Origin: Liolophura sinensis
Lineage: Eukaryota; Mollusca; Polyplacophora; Chitonida; Chitonidae
Direction of reading: 5' to 3'
DNA: 64,000 nucleotides
NCBI RefSeq assembly: GCF_032854445.1
Contig: NW_027018000.1
Location: forward strand, 62,001-126,000
Position numbers and translations under genes: made by a program. Under the pieces are notes generated by a model, which made no database searches, was not told the origin of the DNA, and was given only the letters and a program-made list of their open reading frames with translations. Shown here piece by piece: positions 50,518 to 61,790 of the stretch. How positions within the stretch are numbered: the stretch's first letter is position 1; every line of letters starts with the position of its first letter.

Positions 50518-53500
50518 TTGATTATAAGTTATGTGCCCTTCGGTAGCCCAGAAGACGTCAAATCTTTGGGCCAAGCCCATTTAACTCATCCAGCAATTGT
50601 CTTACTTCTAAGTCGATACTTCTAAGTCGAAGACAAACTCAATGTCTTTATCTACATGTTGAAAAACCACACCATTTGTATATGGAAAAACACAAGGTAC
50701 TTGATACAGTCTGCTGTAAAAGTACAATTAAACACTGACCCACATCAATAAGGTGCCAAAAGATGCGCAATTGGGCCAGGCATCTCCAGCTGTTGAAAAA
50801 TTGCAAATTTCCTTGGTTTCCATGGAGTAAGAGCCGTTGTTTAGGCACGTGATTTCACATAAATGCTCATTCAATTGTCGCTACAGCCAAAAGTATTGGT
50901 TGGAGAGAAACGCGGTTTGCACCATTCGATTTCTCGTCACAAAATACGCCAGATTAGCCTCTTACCAGCAGCATTGGAACAGCTTTTCCACTTTTGGATT
51001 TTTGCCTGGTCTTTTTGCTAATTGAAATGGTCTACATTTACTATGTACCATCGCTGACTAGTCATTACTATATTCAACTTTTGATTATAAGTTATGTGCC
51101 CTTCGGTAGCCCCAGAGGACGTCAAAATCTTTGGGCCAAGCCCATTTAACTCACCCAGCAAATGTCTTACTTCTAAGTCGAAGACAATCTCAATGTCTTT
51201 ATCTACATGTTGAAAAACCACACCATTTGTATATAAAAACAACAAGGTACTTGATACAGTCTGCTGTAAAAAGTACAACTGAACACTGACCCACATCAAT
51301 AAGGTGCCAAAAGATGCGCAATTGGGCCAGGCATCTCCAGCTGTTGAAAAATTGCAAATTTCCTTGGTTTCCATGGAGTAAGAGCCGTTGTTAGGCACGT
51401 GATTTTCACATAAATGCTCATTCAATTGTCGCTACAGCCATTAAGTGTTGGCCGGAGAGCAACGCGGTTTGCACATTCGATTTCTCGTCACAAAATACGC
51501 CGGATTAGCCTCTTACCAGCAGCATTGGAACAGTTTTTCCACTTTTGGATTTTTGCCTGGGCTTTTTGCTAATTCAATTCGGCTACATTTACTATGTAAT
51601 ATCGCGACTGGTCATTACTATAGTCAACTTTTGATTATAAGTTATGTGCCCTTCGGTAGCCCAGAAGACGTCAAATCTTTGGGCCAAGCCCATTTAACTC
51701 ATCCAGCAATTGTCTTACTTCTAAGTCGAAGACAAACTCAATGTCTTTATCTACATGTTGAAAAACCACACCATTTGTATATAAAAAACAAAAGGTACTT
51801 GATACAGTCTGCTGTAAAAAGTACAATTGAACACTGACCCACATCAATAAGGTGCCAAAAGATGCGCAATTGGGCCAGGCATCTCCCAGCTGTTGAAAAA
51901 TTGCAAATTTCCTGGTTTCCATGGAGTAAGAGCCGTTGTTAGGCACGTGATTTCACATAAAATGCTCATTCAATTGTCGCTACAGCCAAAAGTATTGGTT
52001 GGAGAGCAACGCGGTTTGCACCATTCGATTTCTCGTCACAAAATACGCCAGATTAGCCTCTTACCAGCAGCATTGGAACAGGTTTTTCCACTTTTGGATT
52101 TTTTCCTGGTCTTTTTGCTAATTGAAATGGTCTACATTTACTATGTACCATCGCGACTAGTCATTACTATATTCAACTTTTGATTATAAGTTATGTGCCC
52201 TTCGGTAGCCCAGAGGACGTCAAATCTTTGGGCCAAGCCCATTTAACTCACCCAGCAAATGTCTTACTTCTAAGTCGAAGGACAATCTCAATGTCTTTAT
52301 CTACATGTTGAAAAACCACACCATTTGTATATAAAAACAACAAGGTACTTGATACAGTCTGCTGTAAAAAGTACAACTGAACACTGACCCACATCAATAA
52401 GGTGCCAAAGATGCGCAATTGGGCCAGGCATCTCCAGCTGTTGAAAATTGCAAATTTCCTTGGTTTCCATGGAGTAAGAGCCGTTGCTGGTCACGTGATT
52501 TCACATAAATGCTCATTCAATTGTAGCTACAGCCAAAGTATTGTCGGAGAGCAACGCGGTTTTGCACCATTCGATTTCTCGTCACAAAATACGTCGATTA
52601 GCCTTCTTACTAGCAGCATTGGAACAGTCTTTCCACTTTGGGATTTTTTGCTGGGCTTTTTGCTAATTAAATTCGGCTACATTACTATGTAATATCACGA
52701 CTGGTCATTACTATATTCAAACTTTGATTATAAGTTATGTGCCCTTCGGTAGCCCAGAAGACGTCAAATCTTTGGGCCAAGCCCATTTAACTCATCCAGC
52801 AATTGTCTTACTTCTAAGTCGAAGACAAACTCAATGTCTTTATCTACATGTTGAAAAACCACACCATTTGTATATAAAAAACACAAGGTACTTGATACAG
52901 TCTGCTGTAAAAAGTACAATTGAACACTGACCCACATCAATAAGGTGCCAAAAGATGCGCAATTGGGCCAGGCATCTCCAGCTGTTGAAAAAATTGCAAA
53001 TTTCCTTGGTTTCCATGGAGTAAGAGCCGTTGTTAGGCACGTGATTTTCACATAAATGCTCATTCAATTGTCGCTACAGCCATAAGTGTTGGCCGGAGAG
53101 CAACGCGGTTTGCACCATTCGATTTCTCGTCACAAAATACGTCGGATTAGCCTCTTACCAGCAGCATTGGAACAGTTTTTCCACTTTTCGATTTTTCCCT
53201 GGGCTTTTTGCTAATTCAATTCGGCTACATTTACTATGTAATATCGCGACTGGTGTTTACTATATTCAACTTTTGATTATAAGTTTATGTGCCCTTCGGT
53301 AGCCCAGAAGACGTCAAATCTTTGGGCCAAGCCCATTTAACTCATCCAGCAATTGTCTTACTTCTAAGTCGAAGACAAACTCAATGTCTTTATCTAGATG
53401 TTGAAAAACCACACCATTTGTATATGAAAAACACAAGGTACTTGATACAGTCTGCTGTAAACAGTACAATTAAACACTGACCCACATCAATAGGTGCCAA

Positions 53501-55300
53501 AAGATGCGCAATTGGGCCAGGCATCTCCAGCGTTGAAAAATTGCAAATTTCCTTGGTTTCCATGGAGTAAGAGCCGTTGTTAGGCACGTGATTTTCACAT
53601 AAATGCTCATTCAATTGTCGCTACAGCCAAAAGTATTGGTTGGAGAGCAACGCGGTTTGCACCATTCGATTTCTCGTCACAAAATACGCCAGATTAGCCT
53701 CTTACCAGCAGCATTGGAACAGTTTTTCCACTTTTGGATTTTTTCCTGGTCTTTTTGCTAATTGAAATGGTCTACATTTACTATGTACCATCGCGACTAG
53801 TCATTACTATATTCAACTTTTGATTATAAGTTATGTGCCCTTCGGTAGCCCAGAGGACGTCAAATCTTTGGGCCAAGCCCATTTAACTCACCCAGCAAAT
53901 GTCTTACTTCTAAGTCGAAGACAATCTCAATGTCTTTATCTACATGTTGAAAAACCACACCATATGTATATAAAAACAACAAGGTACTTGATACAGTCTG
54001 CTGTAAAAGTACAACTGAACACTGACCCACATCAATAAGGTGCCAAAAGATGCGCAATTGGGCCAGGCATCTCCAGCTGTTGAAAATTGCAAATTTCCTT
54101 GGTTTCCATGGAGTAAGAGCCGTTGCTGGTCACGTGATTTTCACATAAATGCTCATTCAATTGTAGCTACAGGCCAAAAGTATTGGTCGGAGAGCAACGC
54201 GGTTTGCACCATTCGATTTCTCGTCACAAAATACGGTCGGATTAGCCTCTTACCAGCAGCATTGGAACAGTTTTTCCACTTTGGGATTTTTGCTGGGCTT
54301 TTGCTAATTAAATTCGGCTACATTTACTATGTAATATCACGACTGGTCATTACTATATTCAACTTTTGATTATAAGTTATGTGCCCTTCGGTAGCCCAGA
54401 AGACGTCAAATCTTTGGGCCAAGCCCATTTAACTCATCCAGCAATTGTCTTACTTCTAAGTCGAAGACAAACTCAATGTCTTTATCTCTACATGTTGAAA
54501 AACCACACCATTTGTATATAAAAAAACACAAGGTACTTGATACAGTCTGCTGTAAAAAGTACAACTGAACACTGACCCACATCAATAAGGTGCCAAAAGA
54601 TGCGCAATTGGGCAGCATCTCCAGCTGTTAAAAAATTGCAAATTTCCTTGGTTTCCATGGAGTAAGAGCCGTTGTTAGGCACGTGATTTTTACATAAATG
54701 CTCATTCAATTGTCGCTACAGCCATAAGTGTTGGCCGGAGAGCAACGCGGTTTGCACCATTCGATTTCTCGTCACAAAATACGCCGGATTAGCCTCTTAC
54801 CAGCAGCATTGGAACAGTTTTTCCACTTTTGGATTTTTGCCTGGGCTTTTTTGCTTATTCAATTCGGCTACATTTACTATGTAATATCGCGACTGGTCAT
54901 TACTATAGTCAACTTTTGATTATAAGTTATGTGCCCTTCGTAGCCCAGAAGACGTCAAATCTTTGGGCCAAGCCCATTTAACTCATCCAGCAATTGTCTT
55001 ACTTCTAAGTCGAAGACAAACTCAATGTCTTTATCTACATGTTGAAAAACCACACCATTTGTATATAAAAAACAAAAGGTACTTGATACAGTCTGCTGTA
55101 AAAAGTACAATTGAACACTGACCCACATCAATAAGGTGCCAAAAGATGCGCAATTGGGCCAGGCATCTCCAGCTGTTGAAAAATTGCAAATTTCCTTGGT
55201 TTCCATGGAGTAAGAGCCGTTTGTTAGGCACGTGATTTTCACATAAATGCTCATTCAATTGTCGCTACAGCCATAAGTGTTGCCGGAGAGCAACGCGGTT
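50440..55300. other. Indel-rich patch 4
   Basis: The densest cluster in the window. Examples are CCTGGCGGC (50445), GTTGTTTAGG (50838), ATCGCTGAC (51051), AGCCCCAG (51110), TCTCCCAGC (51884), TTTCCTGGTTT (51910), CGAAGGACA (52277), GCCAAAGATG (52405), AAAGTATTGTCGG (52536), TACGTCGATTAG (52590), GTTTATGTG (53283), CAGCGTTG (53529), ACAGGCCAAAAG (54170), TTATCTCTACATG (54482), GGGCAGCATC (54610) and GTGTTGCCGG (55278). Flanking regions are clean. Confidence 0.75.
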
Positions 55301-55770
55301 TGCACCATTCGATTTCTCGTCACAAAATACGTCGGATTAGCCTCTTACCAGCAGCATTGGAACAGTTTTTCCACTTTTCGATTTTTCCCTGGGCTTTTTG
55401 CTAATTCAATTCGGCTACATTTACTATGTAATATCGCGACTGGTGTTTACTATATTCAACTTTTGATTATAAGTTATGTGCCCTTCGGTAGCCGAGAAGA
55501 CGTCAAATCTTTGGGCCAAGCCCATTTAACTCATCCAGCAATTGTCTTACTTCTAAGTCGAAGACAAACTCAATGTCTTTATCTAGATGTTGAAAAACCA
55601 CACCATTTGTATATGAAAAACACAAGGTACTTGATACAGTCTGCTGTAAAAAGTACAATTAAACACTGACCCACATCAATAAGGTGCCAAAAGATGCGGA
55701 ATTGGGCCAGGCATCTCCAGCTGTTGAAAAATTGCAAATTTCCTTGGTTTCCATGGAGTAAGAGCCGTTG
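50518..55770. repeat. Region C, central part, indel-rich
   Basis: Monomer starts are 50518, 51081 (S), 51631, 52180 (S), 52724, 53273, 53820 (S), 54366, 54916 and 55463. Spacing varies from 544 to 563 bp because of many single-base indels and one 14-bp duplication. The S-types here lack the GAGGCG/TTTTCCC follow-on. Monomers 53273 and 55463 share TATCTAGATG, TATATGAAAAAC and TGGTGTTTAC; 49968, 51631 and 54916 also resemble one another, hinting at three- and four-monomer sub-units. Confidence 0.72.
50612..50639. repeat. 14-bp tandem duplication
   Basis: TACTTCTAAGTCGA occurs twice in tandem inside monomer 50518, which makes that monomer 563 bp. It is seen once only and lies at the start of an indel-rich patch. 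Confidence 0.85.
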
Positions 55771-58700
55771 TTAAGCACGTGATTTTCACATAAATGCTCA
55801 TTCAATTGTCGCTACAGCCAAAAGTATTGGTTGGAGAGCAACGCGGTTTGCACCATTCGATTTCTCGTCACAAAATACGCCAGATTAGCCTCTTACCAGC
55901 AGCATTGGAACAGTTTTTCCACTTTTGGATTTTTGCCTGGTCTTTTTGCTAATTGAAATGGTCTACATTTACTATGTACCATCGCGACTAGTCATTACTA
56001 TATTCAACTTTTGATTATAAGTTATGTGCCCTTCGGTAGCCCAGAGGACGTCAAATCTTTGGGCCAAGCCCATTTAACTCACCCAGGAAATGTCTTATTT
56101 CTAAGTCGAAGACAATCTCAATGTTTTTATCTACATGTTGAAAAACCACACCATTTGTATATAAAAAACAACAAGGTACTTGATACAGTCTGCTGTAAAA
56201 AGTACAACTGAACACTGACCCACATCAATAAGGTGCCAAAAGATGCGCAATTGGGCCAGGCATCTCCAGCTGTTGAAAAATTGCAAATTTCCTTGGTTTC
56301 CATGGAGTAAGAGGCGTTGCTGGTCACGTCCTTTTCCCATAAATGCTCATTCAATTGTCGCTACAGCCAAAAGTATTGGTTGGAGAGCAACGCGGTTTGC
56401 ATCATTCGATTTCTCGTCACAAAATACGTCCGATTAGCCTCTTACCAGCAGCATTGGAACAGTTTTTCCACTTTTGGATTTTTGCCTGGGCTTTTTTGCT
56501 AATTAAATTCGGCTACATTTACTATGTAATATCACGACTGGTCATTACTATAGTCAACTTTTGATTATAAGTTATGTGCCCTTCGGTAGCCCAGAAGACG
56601 TCAAATCTTTGGGCCAAGCCCATTTAACTCATCCAGCAATTGTCTTACTTCTAAGTCGAAGACAAACTCAATGTCTTTATCTACATGTTGAAAAACCACA
56701 CAATTTGTATATAAAAAACACAAGGTACTTGATACAGTCTGCTGTAAAAAGTACAATTAAACACTGACCCACATCAATAAGGTGCCAAAAGATGCGCAAT
56801 TGGGCCAGGCATCTCCAGCTGTTGAAAAATTGCAAATTTCCTTGGTTTCCATGGAGTAAGAGCCGTTGTTAGGCACGTGATTTTCACATAAATGCTCATT
56901 CAATTGTCGCTACAGCCAAAAGTGTTGGTCGGAGAGCAACGCGGTTTGCACCATTCGATTTCTCGTCACAAAATACGTCGGATTAGCTTCTTACCAGCAG
57001 CATTAGAACAGTTTTTCCACTTTGGGATTTTTGCCTGGGCTTTTTGCTAATTAAATTCGGCTACATATTTTATGTAATATCGCGACTGGTCATTACTATA
57101 GTCAACTTTTGATTATAAGTTATGTGCCCTTCGGTAGCCCAGAAGACGTCAAATCTTTGGGCCAAGCCCATTTAACTCATCCAGCAATTGTCTTACTTCT
57201 AAGTCGAAGACAAACTCAATGTCTTTATCTAGATGTTGAAAAACCACACCATTTGTATATAAAAACAACAAGGTACTTGATACAGTCTGCTGTAAAAAGT
57301 ACAATTAAACACTGACCCACATCAATAAGGTGCCAAAAGATGCGCAATTGGGCCAGGCATCTCCAGCTGTTGAAAAATTGCAAATTTCCTTGGTTTCCAT
57401 GGAGTAAGAGCCGTTGCTGGGCACGTGATTTTCACATAAATGCTCATTCAATTGTCGCTACAGCCAAAAGTATTGGTCGGAGAGCAACGCGGTTTGCACC
57501 ATTCGATTTCTCGTCACAAAATACGGCGGATTAGCCTCTTACCAGCAGCATTGGAACAGTTTTTCCACTTTTGGATTTTTGCCTGGGCTTTTTGCTAATT
57601 GAAATCGGCTACATTTACTATGTACCATCGCGACTAGTCATTACTATATTCAACTTTTGATTATAAGTTATGTGCCCTTCGGTAGCCCAGAGGACGTCAA
57701 ATCTTTGGGCCAAGCCCATTTAACTCACCCAGCAAATGTCTTACTTCTAAGTCGAAGACAATCTCAATGTCTAGATGTTGAAAAACCACACCATTTGTAT
57801 ATAAAAACAACAAGGTACTTGATACAGTCTGCTGTAAAAAGTACAACTGAACACTGACCCACATCAATAAGGTGCCAAAAGATGCGCATTTGGGCCAGGC
57901 ATCTCCAGCTGTTGAAAAATTGCAAATTTCCTTGGTTTCCATGGAGTAAGAGGCGTTGCTGGTCACGTCATTTTTCCATAAATGCTCATTCAATTGTCGC
58001 TACAGCCAAAAGTATTGGTCGGAGAGCAACGCGGTTTGCATCATTCGATTTCTCGTCACAAAATACGTCCGATTAGCCTCTTACCAGCAGCATTGGAACA
58101 GTTTTTCCACTTTTGGATTTTTGCCTGGGCTTTTTGCTAATTCAATTCGGCTACATATTTTATGTAATATCGCGACTGGTCATTACTATAGTCAACTTTT
58201 GATTATAAGTTATGTGCCCTTCGGTAGCCCCGAAGACGTCAAATCTTTGGGCCCAGCCCATTTAACTCATCGAGCAATTGTTTTACTTCTAAGTCGAAGA
58301 CAAACTCAATGTCTTTATCTACATGTTGAAAAACCACACCATTTGTATATAAAAAACACAAGGTACTTGATACAGTCTGCTGTAAAAAGTACAATTAAAC
58401 ACTGACCCACATCAATAAGGTGCCAAAAGATGCGCAATTGGGCCAGGCATCTCCAGCTGTTGAAAAATTGCAAATTTCCTTGGTTTCCATGGAGTAAGAG
58501 CCGTTGCTGGGCACTTGATTTTCACATAAATGCACGATCAATTGTCGCTACAGCCAAAAGTAATGGTCGGAGAGCAACGCGGTTTGCACCATTCGATTTC
58601 TCGTCACAAAATACGTCGGATTAGCCTCTTACCAGCAGCATTGGAACAGTTTTTCCACTTTGGGATTTTTGCCTGGGCTTTTTGCTAATTAAATTCGGCT

Positions 58701-61700
58701 ACATTTACTATGTAATATCACGACTGGTCATTACTATATTCAACTTTTGATTATAAGTTATGTGCCCTTCGGTAGCCCAGAAGACGTCAAATCTTTGGGC
58801 CAAGCCCATTTAACTCATCCAGCAATTGTCTTACTTCTAAGTCGAAGACAAACTCAATGTCTTTATCTACATGTTGAAAAACCACAACATTTGTATATAA
58901 AAAACACAATGTACTTGATACAGTCTGCTGTAAAAAGTACAATTGAACACTGACCCACATCAATAAGGTGCCAAAAGATGCGCAATTGGGCCAGGCATCT
59001 CCAGCTGTTGAAAAATTGCAAATTTCCTTGGTTTCCATGGAGTAAGAGCCGTTGTTAGGCACGTGATTTTCACATAAATGCTCATTCAATTGTCGCTACA
59101 GCCATAAGTGTTGGCCGGAGAGCAACGCGGTTTGCACCATTCGATTCCTCGTCACAAAATACGGCGGATTAGCCTCTTACCAGCAGCATTGGAACAGTTT
59201 TTCCACTTTTCGATTTTTCCCTGGGCTTTTTGCTAATTCAATTCGGCTACATTTACTATGTAATATCGCGACTGGTGTTTACTATATTCAACTTTTGATT
59301 ATAAGTTATGTGCCCTTCGGTAGCCCAGAAGACGTCAAATCTTTGGGCCAAGCCCATTTAACTCATCCAGCAATTGTCTTACTTCTAAGTCGAAGACAAA
59401 CTCAATGTCTTTATCTAGATGTTGAAAAACCACACCATTTGTATATGAAAAACACAAGGTACTTGATACAGTCTGCTGTAAAAAGTACAATTAAACACTT
59501 ACCCACATCAATAAGGTGCCAAAAGATGCGCAATTGGGCCAGGCATCTCCAGCTGTTGAAAAATTGCAAATTTCCTTGGTTTCTATGGAGTAAGAGCCGT
59601 TGTTAGGCACGTGATTTTCACATAAATGCTCATTCAATTGTCGCTACAGCCAAAAGTATTGGTTGGAGAGCAACGCGGTTTGCACCATTCGATTTCTCGT
59701 CACAAAATACGCCAGATTAGCCTCTTACCAGCAGCATTGGAACAGTTTTTCCACTTTTGGATTTTTGCCTGGTCTTTTTGCTAATTGAAATGGTCTACAT
59801 TTACTATGTACCATCGCGACTAGTCATTACTATATTCAACTTTTGATTATAAGTTATGTGCCCTTCGGTAGCCCAGAGGACGTCAAATCTTTGGGCCAAG
59901 CCCATTTAACTCACCCAGCAAATGTCTTACTTCTAAGTCGAAGACAATCTCAATGTCTAGATGTTGAAAAACCACACCATTTGTATATAAAAACAACAAG
60001 GTACTTGATACAGTCTGCTGTAAAAAGTACAACTGAACACTGACCCACATCAATAAGGTGCCAAAAGATGCGCAATTGGGCCAGGCATCTCCAGCTGTTG
60101 AAAAATTGCAAATTTCCTTGGTTTCCATGGAGTAAGAGGCGTTGCTGGTCACGTCATTTTCCCATAAATGCTCATTCAATTGTCGCTACAGCCAAAAGTA
60201 TTGGTCGGAGAGCAACGCGGTTTGCATCATTCGATTTCTCGTCACAAAATACGTCCGATTAGCCTCTTACCAGCAGCATTGGAACAGTTTTTCCACTTTT
60301 GGATTTTTGCCTGGGCTTTTTGCTAATTCAATTCGGCTACATATTTTATGTAATATCGCGACTGGTCATTACTATAGTCAACTTTTGATTATAAGTTATG
60401 TGCCCTTCGGTAGCCCAGAAGACGTCAAATCTTTGGGCCCAGCCCATTTAACTCATCGAGCAATTGTTTTACTTCTAAGTCGAAGACAAACTCAATGTCT
60501 TTATCTACATGTTGAAAAACCACACCATTTGTATATAAAAAACACAAGGTACTTGATACAGTCTGCTGTAAAAAGTACAATTAAACACTGACCCACATCA
60601 ATAAGGTGCCAAAAGATGCGCAATTGGGCCAGGCATCTCCAGCTGTTGAAAAATTGCAAATTTCCTTGGTTTCCATGGAGTAAGAGCCGTTGCTGGGCAC
60701 TTGATTTTCACATAAATGCACGATCAATTGTCGCTACAGCCAAAAGTAATGGTCGGAGAGCAACTCGGTTTGCACCATTCTATTTCTCGTCACAAAATAC
60801 GTCGGATTAGCCTCTTACCAGCAGCATTGGAACAGTTTTTCCACTTTTGGATTTTTGCCTGGGCTTTTTGCTAATTCAATTCGGCTACATATTTTATGTA
60901 ATATCGCGACTGGTCATTACTATAGTCAACTTTTGATTATAAGTTATGTGCCCTTCGGTAGCCCCGAAGACGTCAAATCTTTGGGCCCAGCCCATTTAAC
61001 TCATCCAGCAATTGTTTTACTTCTAAGTCGAAGACAAACTCAATGTCTTTATCTACATGTTGAAAAACCACACCATTTGTATATAAAAAACACAAGGTAC
61101 TTGATACAGTCTGCTGTAAAAAGTACAATTAAACACTGACCCACATCAATAAGGTGCCAAAAGATGCGCAATTGGGCCAGGCATCTCCAGCTGTTGAAAA
61201 ATTGCAAATTTCCTTGGTTTCCATGGAGTAAGAGCCGTTGCTGGGCACTTGATTTTCACATAAATGCACGATCAATTGTCGCTACAGCCAAAAGTAATGG
61301 TCGGAGAGCAACGCGGTTTGCACCATTCGATTTCTCGTCACAAAATACGTCGGATTAGCCTCTTACCAGCAGCATTGGAACAGTTTTTCCACTTTGGGAT
61401 TTTTGCCTGGGCTTTTTGCTAATTAAATTCGGCTACATTTACTTTGTAATATCACGACTGGTCATTACTATATTCAACTTTTGATTATAAGTTATGTGCC
61501 CTTCGGTAGCCCAGAAGACGTCAAATCTTTGGGCCAAGCCCATTTAACTCATCCAGCAATTGTCTTACTTCTAAGTCGAAGACAAACTCAATGTCTTTAT
61601 CTACATGTTGAAAAACCACAACATTTGTATATAAAAAACACAAGGTACTTGATACAGTCTGCTGTAAAAAGTACAATTAAACACTGACCCACATCAATAA

Positions 61701-61790
61701 GGTGCCAAAAGATGCGCAATTGGGCCAGGCATCTCCAGCTGTTGAAAAATTGCAAATTTCCTTGGTTTCCATGGAGTAAGAGCCGTTGTT
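55771..61790. repeat. Higher-order repeat C, copy 1 (11 monomers, about 6016 bp)
   Basis: Monomer starts are 56011 (S), 56561, 57109, 57657 (S), 58199, 58747, 59295, 59843 (S), 60385, 60933 and 61481. The unit length equals 11 x 548 minus 12, explained by the 6-bp deletions in monomers 57657 and 59843 (TGTCTAGATG for TGTCTTTATCTACATG). Internally 57.63-58.66 kb recurs at 59.81-60.85 kb (offset 2186), and monomer 60933 duplicates 60385. The left edge is set by the shared TTGGTTGGAGAGC region. Confidence 0.87.

Noticed and set aside
59295-59606. Longer 103-codon frame crossing a monomer segment
   Set aside because: It exists only because one SNP turns the usual TGA (CACTGACCC) into TTA (CACTTACCC) in this single monomer.
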